The notes: generated by a model not told the origin, from the letters alone. 37,348 bases of DNA from an uncultured Mycoplasmatota bacterium (GCA_947649365.1 CANSRH010000018.1:1-37348), one strand, 5' to 3'; shown: positions 1-8,379, counted from the first letter of the stretch. Made by a program: numbers and translations.

Positions 1-263
1 ATACTTCTGTCAATTGGATGGCTTCTGTTATATCCTTGTATTCTATTTTGATACAGCTACTTTCTAGTACATTTATTTCTTTTTGACTTGTATAATACGC
101 TATGTATGCATACGTGATTCCTATCACTACTGTTACTAGACAAATTGTACTCAGTATTACTAATAGTTTCTTCTGGTTCCTTCTTGGGTCTTTTTTACTA
201 TTTAATGTACCCCCCCCCCAGGACGGTTCCTGAAGTTGGGAGGATTTGTTTTTCTTTTTTCAT
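1..263 (-). CDS. Secreted or membrane-anchored protein, 3'-partial, frame broken by a G10 tract (candidate phase-variable, OFF state)
   Basis: An ATG at 263-261 follows a perfect GGAGG (271-275) with 7-nt spacing and a good promoter, but as written the frame runs only 21 codons and stops at TAG (198-200), just after a run of ten G. If the run is 9 or 12 G, translation continues in the other frame with no stop to the window edge. That product has a basic stretch (KKDPRRNQKK), a hydrophobic segment (LLVILSTICLVTVVIGI) and then TYAYIAYYTS, resembling the signal regions of TasA/SipW-type secreted proteins of Bacillota. The open frame has no start of its own downstream of the tract. Function is unknown and the C-terminus lies outside the window. 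A homopolymer sequencing error is the main alternative to phase variation. Confidence 0.6.
210..219. repeat. Homopolymer C10 (G10 on the coding strand) inside a reading frame
   Basis: Ten consecutive C on the plus strand, read as G10 in codons 15-18 of the left-edge gene. One base fewer, or two more, joins the start codon to the long downstream frame. Runs of this length are far outside expectation for DNA of about 30% G+C, and the only other G/C runs of 8 or more in the window are at 11350-11359 and 14268-14275. Confidence 0.9.
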
Positions 264-293
264 TTTCTTTCCTCCATCTATTTTCTATCTATT

Positions 294-322
294 ATTATAG
301 TTTAAAACACCTTTAATTACAA
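294..322 (-). promoter_or_regulatory. Sigma-A-type promoter of the left-edge gene
   Basis: On the minus strand, -35 TTGTAA (317-322), a 17-bp spacer and -10 TATAAT (294-299) sit about 30 bp upstream of the start codon. This fixed promoter contrasts with the homopolymer-containing promoters of the sortase substrates: here the switch would act on translation. Confidence 0.6.
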
Positions 323-381
323 TACTTGTGTTGCTTTTTAGAAAAGAAAAAAGAATCTATTTTGACTCCTTCTTCTTTTGA

Positions 382-2784
382 TTATATTTCTTTGATATAT
401 TCTAATAATTTTAAGAACATCCTAATGAATAAACTATCTAACCCTTCTTTTTTTAGCTTACGAATTTGAATTCGTTTTCTTCGAATGTCGTTTTCACTAA
501 AGAAAATTGTTCCTATTTTTTCTTTTAAACGTGTTTCAATTTTTAAGTCACTGATAATGGAATCTACTTCATCATTAATAATACGTACCGCATCTATTTC
601 AATGTCTTTTCCTTTACAATTGATGGTTAATTGACTAGTGGTTGGCACCTCTTTTACTTCTACTATAAAATCATTGTCTTCTACATAATTATTCGTAATG
701 ACAACATCTTTTCCGATGTATGCTAATACATCATCTGCTTCTCTTGTATTTCTAAAACGTATTTTGTAATCTCTTTTTTCAGGAATGATTCCAGTTTTTC
801 CTTCTACTGGACGAATAATTAACGTGTAATTGTTTTGTAAATAGTTATAATCTATGTGTGTCATGATGTAAAATCCTTGTTCAAAAAGAGACGAATAGCC
901 ATCATCTTCGTAAAGTTTAAAAAGATTACTTTTTCCAGGGAAGATATGTATTTCTAATTTTTTTGGAGGGTTGGTAACATTGATATTGTCTTCCAATATG
1001 GCTAGTGGGATAATGGATCCTGCCTTAGCAAATATAGGATAGTCTTCCTCTTTATAAAATGTAACGTACCGTTTGTTTCCAGGAAATTTTTTTCCAGTGT
1101 TAAAGTTATACCACATTCCGTTTGGTAAAAATATTTTTTCAACTGCACGATTCATAACGGTGTCTTTTTTGTTGGTGATTGGAGCTACAAATAGTTCACT
1201 ACCAAAGAAGTATTCGTTTTTATATAAAGGTTCATCATAAGTTTCTGGATGATTGTAATAAAGTGGCTGAATGAGTGGTAGTCCAGTAGTATGGTATTTA
1301 TAAGCTTCCGCGTAGAGATAAGGGATAAGCCTATGTCGTAAATTACAATATTCTCTCACAATGTTTAGTGTTTTTATGTCCCAACGCCATGGTTCTCTTT
1401 TATAATAATGCCCATGTTTGGCACTGAAACGGAAGACTGGACTAAATGTTGCTAGTTCGACATATCGAAGATACAATTCACTATCTTCTATTCCATCTTT
1501 GTATCCACCAACATCATGACTCCACCAAGATACTCCAATATTACTTGCTGTTGCATTGTAAAAAGGGAGTATTTTTAATGTGTCCCAACTGACACTTGTT
1601 CTTCCTGAATAATGAATGGGGGTACGATGTGGTGCAATCGAACTTGCTCTTGATAAAAGCATTCCTCTTCTGGTTGCATATTTTTTGTAATCATTGAAAT
1701 GGTAATGATTTAATGCTCTTAATGTACTTAGTTCTTTTGGATTGTAGTAGTCAATAAAATAAAAGTCAATTCCTATTTCGTTTAAAGGATTAATTAAATG
1801 ATGAAAGTATTCTGTTAAGAGATCGGGGTTAAAGACATTAAAAGGAATGTTTTGTTCTTCTGTAAGACCAAGATTTCTTTTGATTAAAGGATAGTTTACT
1901 TCTGCTTTGGAAATTCCTTCGCTAGGATCAATGGTTAGTCCTACTCGCACTCCTCTTTCATGCATATAATCTACAAACCCTTTTGGATTTGGAAATAAAC
2001 TATGATTGAATGTGTATCCTGTTTTTGGTAAATCCGTTTTGGTATGCCACTCATTTCCAAGTAATAAAACAGAGTAAGGAATTTTATTTTTGGCAAAGTT
2101 GGCAAGTAATTTTTTTAAGTCTTCGAAACTATAAATTTCATCTTTGTTCCACCAAATTCCTAAAGCATATCTTGGAATCATTGCAGGACGCCCTGTTAGA
2201 GTAAAATAATCTCTTAAACAAAGTCCAAAGTCTCTTCGGTAGATAAATAAATAGGTATCTACTCTTGGTGTGGTTGGTTCTATTAGCTCTCCATTTTCAC
2301 TGATTAAAAGAGAGGTTGAGTCATCTATGGATGCAAACCCATCTGTTGAATATAACCCTTTTTCTAGTTTTGCTTTGGTACTATTTTCATCTAAACTGGT
2401 GGTAGTTCCTTTAAAGTTTCGTGCTTCAGGGTGACCAAAGTACCACATTTTGTCTGTATTTTGTAAAAGTACTTTTAGATTGGCATCGGGAGCCATGGCA
2501 CTTCCTTTGAATGGCTTTTCTTTGGCATAGGTCAATTTGAAATATTTTGTTGCAATTTCCAAATAACGATTGTCTTCTTTTACTTCGTAATCGGGGACAG
2601 GAAAATCTCGATTGATTACTCGTTCTGTTAGTCCATCATAAAAGATACCATTTTCATTGTACTCAAATCGTATGAGTCTTTCCGATAAAATGGTAATTCG
2701 ATAGTTTTGCCCTTGAAATATTGTATTTTGTTTTGCTTTGTTGTGTGTATAATTCATTTTAAAATGTTCATCTAAACTAGCCAT
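382..2784 (-). CDS. Glycoside hydrolase family 31 (alpha-glucosidase/alpha-xylosidase-like)
   Basis: An 800-residue cytoplasmic protein without signal peptide. It has the GH31 order: N-terminal beta domain, (beta/alpha)8 barrel (about 200-550), then beta-sandwich domains including a DUF5110-like C-terminus. The nucleophile strand reads GIDFYFIDYYNP (about residue 345) and the acid/base region SGRTSVSWDTLK (about 400), followed by SWWSHDVGGY and FSPVFRFSAKHG, typical of the family. The nucleophile context is FIDYYNP rather than the textbook WxDMNE, so substrate (alpha-glucoside, alpha-xyloside or transglycosylation) cannot be assigned. The start is supported by AGAGGGTG about 9 nt upstream. 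It is transcribed divergently from the radical SAM gene and probably monocistronic. Family confidence is high, substrate low. Confidence 0.9.
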   Translation of the reverse strand: MASLDEHFKMNYTHNKAKQNTIFQGQNYRITILSERLIRFEYNENGIFYDGLTERVINRDFPVPDYEVKEDNRYLEIATKYFKLTYAKEKPFKGSAMAPDANLKVLLQNTDKMWYFGHPEARNFKGTTTSLDENSTKAKLEKGLYSTDGFASIDDSTSLLISENGELIEPTTPRVDTYLFIYRRDFGLCLRDYFTLTGRPAMIPRYALGIWWNKDEIYSFEDLKKLLANFAKNKIPYSVLLLGNEWHTKTDLPKTGYTFNHSLFPNPKGFVDYMHERGVRVGLTIDPSEGISKAEVNYPLIKRNLGLTEEQNIPFNVFNPDLLTEYFHHLINPLNEIGIDFYFIDYYNPKELSTLRALNHYHFNDYKKYATRRGMLLSRASSIAPHRTPIHYSGRTSVSWDTLKILPFYNATASNIGVSWWSHDVGGYKDGIEDSELYLRYVELATFSPVFRFSAKHGHYYKREPWRWDIKTLNIVREYCNLRHRLIPYLYAEAYKYHTTGLPLIQPLYYNHPETYDEPLYKNEYFFGSELFVAPITNKKDTVMNRAVEKIFLPNGMWYNFNTGKKFPGNKRYVTFYKEEDYPIFAKAGSIIPLAILEDNINVTNPPKKLEIHIFPGKSNLFKLYEDDGYSSLFEQGFYIMTHIDYNYLQNNYTLIIRPVEGKTGIIPEKRDYKIRFRNTREADDVLAYIGKDVVITNNYVEDNDFIVEVKEVPTTSQLTINCKGKDIEIDAVRIINDEVDSIISDLKIETRLKEKIGTIFFSENDIRRKRIQIRKLKKEGLDSLFIRMFLKLLEYIKEI

Positions 2785-2809
2785 TTGAAAACACCCTCTA
2801 TTCTAGATT

Positions 2810-2838
2810 ATTGTAACATATATCCTTGCAATTCACAA
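2810..2838 (-). promoter_or_regulatory. Promoter of the GH31 gene
   Basis: Minus strand: -35 TTGTGA (2833-2838), 17-bp spacer, -10 TACAAT (2810-2815), 26 bp before the start codon. An inverted repeat (aagaaatttctt) lies just upstream in the divergent region, but nothing ties it to a regulator. Confidence 0.55.
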
Positions 2839-2986
2839 AGAAATTTCTTCTTTTTGTGTTATAATAAGAAATATTTTTGAAGAAATAAAAATTGTTTTTT
2901 TGTTTATTTTTTCTTTTCTAATTTGGATTTTAGATGAAAGAAAAACAATTGTTTAAACTGTTTACAAAACTGAAAGAAGTGATGTT

Positions 2987-3919
2987 ATGTTTCCTTATCG
3001 TCTTGATAATAAAAGATACCATACGTTAAATTATTATTATCGTAATCTTTTTCATAATAAGGTGTTTAAAGTGAGTTTGAATGCTAATTTTACTTGTCCT
3101 AATTTTAAGAATGGAAATGGTTGTATTTTTTGTTTGCATGGCAGTAATGATTATGATGTAAGGAAAAACCAAGATTTAGTGCGTCAATTTGAGGAAGTAA
3201 AAAATGTAGTAGAGAAAAAATGGCCGAATAGTTTTTATATCGGTTATTTTCAAGCCAATACGAATACTTATGCTCCTGTTTCTGTTTTGAAAGAAAAATA
3301 CGAAGCGATATTGCATTTAGAAAATGTTGTTGGATTATCGATTGCTACTCGAAGTGATGCTATTACAGAGGAATGTTATGACTATTTAGAAGAACTTAAT
3401 AAAAAGACTTTTTTGACTGTTGAACTTGGTTTACAATCTGCTAAAGAAGAAACTTTGCAACTTATTCATCGTGGGCATGACTTGAATAATTTTGTAGAGG
3501 CTGTCCACAATTTAAAGAAACGAAATATTCGCGTTGTGGTTCATATTATTAACGGACTTCCTTATGAAACGAAGGAAGATATGATTCATACAGCTCAATT
3601 TTTAAATGATTTGGGAATTGATGGAGTTAAAATTCATATGCTTCATATTTTAAAGGGAACGGAACTTGCAAGTATGTATGCAGAACATCCTTTTCCTCTT
3701 CTAACAAAGGAAGAATATATTTCTATTGTTGTGGAACAATTGGAATATTTAAATCCTAAAATTGTTATTCATCGTATTACGGGAGATCCTAATATACAAG
3801 ATTTAATTGCACCTCACTGGTTAGTAAAAAAATTTTGTGTTTTGAATGATATTGATAAAGAAATGGTTAAAAGAGATATTTATCAAGGAGATAAAGTAAA
3901 AGAAAACTCTATTTGTTAA
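2987..3919 (+). CDS. Radical SAM protein, TIGR01212 (YhcC/YtqA-like) family
   Basis: A 310-residue cytoplasmic protein. The N-terminal cluster motif CPNFKNGNGCIFC matches the spaced Cys pattern of the TIGR01212/YhcC radical SAM family, expected to bind a [4Fe-4S] cluster and cleave S-adenosylmethionine. Other family landmarks include GYFQANTNTYAP, LSIATRSDAI, VELGLQSA and HIINGLPYET. Length agrees with family members (about 300-320). The start is the ATG at 2987, preceded only by a weak AAGAAGTGA. The ending converges within 5 bp of the next minus-strand gene, so transcripts may overlap. The substrate of this family is not known to me, although close relatives act on tRNA or small molecules. 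Confidence 0.88.
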   Translation: MFPYRLDNKRYHTLNYYYRNLFHNKVFKVSLNANFTCPNFKNGNGCIFCLHGSNDYDVRKNQDLVRQFEEVKNVVEKKWPNSFYIGYFQANTNTYAPVSVLKEKYEAILHLENVVGLSIATRSDAITEECYDYLEELNKKTFLTVELGLQSAKEETLQLIHRGHDLNNFVEAVHNLKKRNIRVVVHIINGLPYETKEDMIHTAQFLNDLGIDGVKIHMLHILKGTELASMYAEHPFPLLTKEEYISIVVEQLEYLNPKIVIHRITGDPNIQDLIAPHWLVKKFCVLNDIDKEMVKRDIYQGDKVKENSIC

Positions 3920-3924
3920 GTTTT

Positions 3925-4266
3925 CTAGTTTTTACATTCATTGATACTTATTTTGTCAATTCTAAACCCTTTTAATTCTGCTTCTAACGCACTTTCTAAA
4001 TCTTTATTTTTTAAAAGAGCAATGTTTTGTTTTATAAAGTCTTTTATTTCTTGTTCAATATTTGCTCCATTTATATTTTTACATGTTACGGAACTACAAA
4101 TACTCATTATTTTGTCGGTTAAATGATTTTCTTTTATATAAGATAAGATATTTTTAGAATTGATTTGGAGATTGGAAATTTCTTCTATACAATTTTTGAT
4201 ATCAAATGCATTGGTTTGATTTGCAAAACAAATTAATAGGATTCCTGTTATTAAAAATTTCTTCAT
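3925..4266 (-). CDS. Small secreted protein of unknown function
   Basis: A 113-residue product with a clear signal peptide (MKKFLITGILLICFANQTNAF, cleavage probably after NA at residue 20). The mature part is helical and charged, with four Cys (NCIEE, CSSVTCKN, ECKN) that could form two disulfides outside the cell. AGGTGA precedes the ATG with suitable spacing. The 86-bp gap to the GH25 gene upstream makes co-transcription uncertain. I recognise no family; the coding call rests on signal peptide, RBS and composition. Confidence 0.6.
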   Translation of the reverse strand: MKKFLITGILLICFANQTNAFDIKNCIEEISNLQINSKNILSYIKENHLTDKIMSICSSVTCKNINGANIEQEIKDFIKQNIALLKNKDLESALEAELKGFRIDKISINECKN

Positions 4267-4351
4267 CTCTCTTCACCTATTTTTAGTTTGGCTAAAAATT
4301 ATATTTTCACAATAAAAAAATGAATAATTTTTATCCATTTTTTGGTATTTT

Positions 4352-5566
4352 TTAATTGTTTAGATATAAAATATCAATGTCAACGGCCCCATTAATTCCA
4401 TCAACTCTTCCATCATCACAAAGTTGCCAAAATTTGTAGGATCCTTCGTAATTTGTTTTTTTCGTGTAATGCGCAAGCCAAGTATCGTATTTTGTGGGTA
4501 ACCAAATTTTTTCTAGATAGTTTTTACTACTATACAATAACCCTTCGTAACCTGCCTCTTTTATTGTGTCTAAAAACGTATGTGCCATATCTGTTAGGCC
4601 AAAGAAACTTAAATTGTAATCGTTGAAGTTGTTCCAATTTTCCCAATCAAATGCTATTGGAAGCGTTATTTTGTAGGGTTTTAATTGTTCAATTACCCAT
4701 TTTGCATCACGAGTGGCGTGTTCGTTCGAGTTTGCATAGGAATAAAAATAGATTCCTACATCGATTCCTAATTCGTTGGCTTGTTTGATATTTTGTTCAA
4801 ATTTTTCATCAATAAAGTATTCTTTGTTGGTTCCTCTCGTCCCTCCAATGCGAATGATTATAAATTCTACTCCAGCATTTTTTAATTTTTCAAAGTCAAT
4901 ATCTCCTTGCCACTTGGATACATCGATCCCTATCCGCGTATTTTCAGTTTTGTAATTGGCAACAATATCTTGAAAATCAGTTTTTGATGGTTCTGCTGGT
5001 TTAGCATTTGGATTGGGTTTCGGTGGTTCTACAACTCGTAGATTGAATTTTTGTTCACTTTTGTTTCCACTTTTGTCTTCTGCTTTAAAGGTAAGAGGAT
5101 ATGTTCCTATGGTGTTGTGATCGTACTTTCCTTCAATGTAACAATTGGGATTTGCGTCTTCATTGTCGCCACATAAAATTTTACTTGTTAAATCAATTTC
5201 TTTTCCTTGCGTGATGGTATAACTATTTCCTAACCATATGACGGGGGCGATTGTATCTTTTACTTCTACTTTGTACGAGAATTCTACTTTGATTCCATCT
5301 TCATTTTTAAATTTGAATTTTACTTCTTTTTCACCTAATGTTGTTGCATCAATGATATAATCATCCATTATGGTACCATTTATACTTGTGATAAAGTCAG
5401 AAACATGTTTTTCACTTGCAAATTCTATTGTTAAATCGTTTGCTAATTCTACCTCTATTTTTGCGAATTTTATTCTAAAATATTGCCAAATGGATAATAA
5501 AACGATTATTAGTAAAAGTACTACCATTAAAATGCTCGTTGTTTTTAAAATTTTTTTCTTGTTCAT
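4352..5566 (-). CDS. Membrane-anchored GH25 muramidase (lysozyme) with a DUF5011/HYR-like beta domain
   Basis: A 404-residue protein. Residues about 10-30 form a membrane anchor. Residues about 105-185 form an Ig-like domain of the DUF5011/bacterial-surface type (DTIAPVIWLG, GTYPLTFKAEDKSGNKS). A Pro-rich linker follows, then GH25 (about 212-400). GH25 hallmarks are GIDVSKWQGDIDF with the first catalytic-pocket Asp, and FDWENW with the catalytic Asp/Glu pair. It is expected to cut the MurNAc-GlcNAc bond at the outer face of the membrane. It starts 19 nt after the zeta-like gene with AGAGGATAAATT as RBS, so the two are likely one transcript. The Cys pair in the Ig-like domain (CGDN, NCYI) may form a disulfide. 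Confidence 0.9.
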   Translation of the reverse strand: MNKKKILKTTSILMVVLLLIIVLLSIWQYFRIKFAKIEVELANDLTIEFASEKHVSDFITSINGTIMDDYIIDATTLGEKEVKFKFKNEDGIKVEFSYKVEVKDTIAPVIWLGNSYTITQGKEIDLTSKILCGDNEDANPNCYIEGKYDHNTIGTYPLTFKAEDKSGNKSEQKFNLRVVEPPKPNPNAKPAEPSKTDFQDIVANYKTENTRIGIDVSKWQGDIDFEKLKNAGVEFIIIRIGGTRGTNKEYFIDEKFEQNIKQANELGIDVGIYFYSYANSNEHATRDAKWVIEQLKPYKITLPIAFDWENWNNFNDYNLSFFGLTDMAHTFLDTIKEAGYEGLLYSSKNYLEKIWLPTKYDTWLAHYTKKTNYEGSYKFWQLCDDGRVDGINGAVDIDILYLNN

Positions 5567-5585
5567 AATTTATCCTCTATTGTTA

Positions 5586-6417
5586 TTATAACACGAATGA
5601 TTTTTTTATTTCTAAATAAATGTTTTCTATTTTCTTTAGTTCTTCCCACTCGTCTTTTTGGGCATTTCGTTTGGTCATACTTTCTTTTATATTTTGTATT
5701 CGTTTTTCGTATTGAAATAATGCTTCTTGATTGCTTTTTTCTCTTATTTTTCTTAGCATTTCTAAATTTTTGATAGGTATTGTTTTATACGTTCCATTTT
5801 TTACAAGAACTAAATTTACATCAACTTTTAAGGACATACATTTTAAAATAAACTCTGGCATGAAAGTATAACAAATATTATGGGCTTCTATGTTTGATAA
5901 CTTAGCTATTTTCTTTTCTAGAACTTCTTTTTCATACCGTTCTCGAGTTCGTAATAAACTTTCTAGATTTCCTGTTGCAACAATGTGTAGTGCTACTTTA
6001 AATGATTTAGGTATTTTTCTTATTGTTTCTAATAAACTTTGATTTATTGGCGCTTTTTCTCTTAAAACGGAATATCCTTTTTGTAGAGCATAAGAAAACA
6101 GTTCATCTCCCCATAAGTGAACATCATAATTGGTCAATTTTGTATAATAAATTGGATATAATTCTAGAATTTCTTTTGCATATTTATGAAGAGAACGATA
6201 CTCGTCTGAATTAATATTTATATAGTTTGAAAAATTAGAGTTTTTTATATAAGTTGATTTCCCACTTCCTGGTGTCCCAATTACAAATAAAATAGAAGGT
6301 TTATTGCTTGGTACTTTATTAGAAACTATTTTTTTTTAGTATATTTAAAATATGATTATGTTCTTCTTTTGTTAATTTGTATTTTTTTATAAGTTTTTCT
6401 ATTTCTTGTTTATTCAT
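5586..6417 (-). pseudogene. Zeta-toxin-family kinase, frame split at an A9 tract (pseudogene, slippage-recoded or switchable)
   Basis: Two frames encode one protein. An ATG at 6417 with AGGGAG upstream opens MNKQEIEKLIKKYKLTKEEH and stops within 37 codons. The other frame then carries a P-loop GTPGSGKST, INSDEYRSLH and LESLLRTRERYE, in the order of zeta/PezT-type kinases, and ends at 5586. The frames meet at an A9 run (6329-6337 on the plus strand as T9); removing one A joins them into 276 residues. The 183-residue ORF beginning at TTG 6137 lacks the P-loop and is not the true gene. Zeta toxins phosphorylate UDP-GlcNAc-type wall precursors or act as other kinases; the substrate here is unknown. 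Options are assembly error, decay, or transcriptional slippage on the A run. Confidence 0.75.
6329..6337. repeat. Homopolymer T9 (A9 on the coding strand) at the zeta-like frame junction
   Basis: Nine T on the plus strand, read as A9 exactly where the start-codon frame and the P-loop frame meet. A9 is the length class known to promote transcriptional slippage in A+T-rich bacteria, and also a common site of sequencing error. Confidence 0.8.
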
Positions 6418-6456
6418 AAATTTCTCCCTATTTTTAGAAAGATAGCCTCTTACAAG

Positions 6457-6639
6457 TTATAAATTGTTATTTGTGATTACTACATTTATTATATTTTTTT
6501 TGATTGTCGCATTTTCTATTGATGATTCAACTATATTTTTAGGATTATTCGTTGCTACATTCATTATATTCGTGCACCATATTTCTTTTAAGCTTTCTAA
6601 AGATTCTTTTGTGTACCAGGCATAGGATGGAGTTACCAT
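6457..6639 (-). CDS. Small ORF upstream of the zeta-like gene (unknown, possibly a 5'-truncated remnant)
   Basis: A 60-residue ORF starting at ATG 6639 with AAAGGA 6 nt upstream. Protein-like sequence continues upstream in the same frame to about 6717 (LEKNEIGYAFEFYNN), ending in the NUDIX gene's last codons without a start codon. This suggests either a truncated older gene or an ORF whose real start is ATG 6639. It lies 39 nt before the zeta-like start, the usual place for an antitoxin, but I see no epsilon/PezA helix-turn-helix features, so an antitoxin role is only a guess. Confidence 0.35.
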   Translation of the reverse strand: MVTPSYAWYTKESLESLKEIWCTNIMNVATNNPKNIVESSIENATIKKNIINVVITNNNL

Positions 6640-6713
6640 AATATTTCCTTTGTATTCTTTTTTATAGTCACAATTATTATAAAATTCAAAAGCATAACCA
6701 ATCTCATTTTTTT

Positions 6714-7262
6714 CTAAATGCGAAATAAGTAGGCAGCTAGTTCTTCATAACATTCATCACGATTTACAACCAAACCTTGTTCACGCATACTTTCTAATTC
6801 ATTAATTGACACAAATTTAATGGCTTGTACTTCGCTATCTTGGAAACGAATGTTATTTGCTGATAATCCTTTTTGTCTTAAAATAAAGAAATCGTAAAAT
6901 TGTCTATCTATATGCTCTTCATTGACTTTTTCTTCTTTCCAGTAAGAAAACATAAAACGAAAATCTCTTACTTCTACACTATACCCTAAACTTACACTGA
7001 CTTCTTCACTAATTTCACGTGTGGCAGCAGTTAGAGAATCTTGTCCAGCAGATAGATGCCCTGTTACAGATATATCCCACATTCCAGGATTTTTATCTTT
7101 ATTAACACTTCTTTGTTGTAATAGAACTTCATTTTTTTCATTTACAATGGCAACTACAATAATTCTATGCCATAATCCTTGTTTATGTACTTCTTTTCTT
7201 GGTAAGACTTGTCCAGTTTTTATTCCATGTTCATCCAAAACATCAATGAGTTCTTCTTTCAT
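6714..7262 (-). CDS. NUDIX hydrolase (YfcD/IPP-isomerase-like subgroup)
   Basis: A 182-residue cytoplasmic NUDIX protein. The N-terminus (ELIDVLDEHGIKTGQ, LWHRIIVVAIVNEKNEVLLQQRS, PGMWDISVTGHLSAG) matches the YfcD/isopentenyl-diphosphate-isomerase-like subgroup. The NUDIX box at about 84-106 keeps the metal-binding REISEE core, but the early Glu is Gln and the late Gly is Ser relative to GX5EX7REUXEEXGU. It probably hydrolyses a nucleoside or isoprenoid diphosphate; the substrate is undetermined. AAGGAG lies about 11 nt upstream of the ATG. The gene stands alone in orientation with the zeta unit downstream. Confidence 0.88.
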   Translation of the reverse strand: MKEELIDVLDEHGIKTGQVLPRKEVHKQGLWHRIIVVAIVNEKNEVLLQQRSVNKDKNPGMWDISVTGHLSAGQDSLTAATREISEEVSVSLGYSVEVRDFRFMFSYWKEEKVNEEHIDRQFYDFFILRQKGLSANNIRFQDSEVQAIKFVSINELESMREQGLVVNRDECYEELAAYLFRI

Positions 7263-7455
7263 TTTCTACACCGCTCCTTGTATAAATATAATACCATAAA
7301 ATGAGAAATTAAACAGACGCATTTTTGCTTTGCTAAGTTTACGAAAAAAGAAAACTATTAATAATACTTAAGTTTAAAGTCAGCCTAACAATTTATATTG
7401 TTATTTTGTAAGATTTTACCATTATTTTTTCAGATTATTTTACAGGTGCATATTA

Positions 7456-7484
7456 TTGACAATCTTAAGTAGTTTAATTAAAAT
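7456..7484 (+). promoter_or_regulatory. Strong sigma-A promoter for the repeat-containing membrane protein
   Basis: Consensus -35 TTGACA (7456-7461), 17-bp spacer and -10 TAAAAT (7479-7484). Transcription would start about 20 bp before the ATG at 7512. The rest of the 7263-7455 gap shows nothing recognisable. Confidence 0.7.
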
Positions 7485-7511
7485 AATAATGTTTGAAAAG
7501 GATTGGTTTTT

Positions 7512-8351
7512 ATGAAAATAAAAAATATTAAAAAATGTGGAGTTAGAATTACAATATATTCTATTGCAGTAGCACTTATAGCATGGGGAGGAAAAGAGTT
7601 AAAAAATGTATTAGAAACTAATCAAAAAAATTATGACATTATCAATGAAAGTTTAAATTCTTTTTCTCAAATGATTGAACAAATCAATGAAGAATCAACG
7701 AAAAAAAGTATTTCATCTAAATATACTTTAACAGAAAAAGAGGCTAAATCCCTATTTTATGAAGATGGGAAATTAGTTGTTGATAAAATAAGTGCTCCTT
7801 ATGAAAAATTTTACTATGAAAATACATATGTAAGAAAAATCCTAAAAAATGGAAAAAAATATTTAGTAGATGCAGAGAATATTTGTAAAGTTCTGTTATG
7901 TGATTATGATAGTTATGGTAGAGTTTTTTATGCTACTTATTATAAAGATGGACTTACTACTGGACTTCATTATTATGTAGTTTTAAAAGACGATAAACAT
8001 TATATTGTAAATGCACGCAATTTTAATATTGTTATTACCAATTATGAAGGAAATCTTTTAGATTATCATACATTTTATTTGAAGAATTATGACTATAATT
8101 ATGATGGTAGAGATTTGGGAGAAAATTCTGGATATGTCACAGAAATCATAAAGAATGGTATTAAATACTTAACTGATGCCCAAGATTTCACAAAAGTTTT
8201 AGTAAGTGATTATAAAGAAATACAAAATTGCCCAGAAGGAATTTTAGCTACCTTTCAAGATGGATCTCAATTAATTATTCCAAAAGAAGAGTTTGCACCA
8301 CAAAGTTCTAATATTATTATTAGAGAATTAGTACAAAACCAAAAAATGTAA
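7512..8351 (+). CDS. N-terminally membrane-anchored protein with three internal repeats, unknown function
   Basis: The start is the ATG at 7512 (MKIKNIKK), 9 nt after AAGGA; an upstream in-frame TTG at 7503 has no better support. The 279-residue product has one membrane helix (about 11-28) and an extracellular region. Three units share the pattern (I/V)-L-K-(N/D)-G/D-K-Y-(L/I)-V/T-D/N-A-x-(N/D)-(I/F)-x-x-V-(L/I): ILKNGKKYLVDAENICKV, VVLKDDKHYIVNARNFNIV and IIKNGIKYLTDAQDFTKV. The repeats look like beta-hairpin units of about 45-70 residues. I do not recognise the family. It is the only plus-strand gene in this part of the window, with its own promoter and terminator. Confidence 0.65.
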   Translation: MKIKNIKKCGVRITIYSIAVALIAWGGKELKNVLETNQKNYDIINESLNSFSQMIEQINEESTKKSISSKYTLTEKEAKSLFYEDGKLVVDKISAPYEKFYYENTYVRKILKNGKKYLVDAENICKVLLCDYDSYGRVFYATYYKDGLTTGLHYYVVLKDDKHYIVNARNFNIVITNYEGNLLDYHTFYLKNYDYNYDGRDLGENSGYVTEIIKNGIKYLTDAQDFTKVLVSDYKEIQNCPEGILATFQDGSQLIIPKEEFAPQSSNIIIRELVQNQKM

Positions 8352-8379
8352 ATACTTTATTATAAGCATTTACATTTTT
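8342..8379. terminator. Bidirectional Rho-independent terminator
   Basis: Inverted repeat aaaaatgtaaat (8342-8353) and atttacattttt (8368-8379) with a 14-nt loop, A-rich on one side and T-rich on the other. It lies between two convergent genes and can serve both. Confidence 0.75.

Noticed and set aside
2010-2204. Plus-strand ORF inside the GH31 gene
   Set aside because: Antisense shadow of a well-supported gene; no RBS or promoter. The same holds for the other antisense ORFs, for example 7021-7299, 12505-12810, 15694-15948 and 30083-30388.
5586-6137. Zeta-like protein as a complete 183-residue gene from TTG
   Set aside because: The P-loop and INSDEYR segment are encoded directly upstream in the same frame, so the short form is only the 3' portion.
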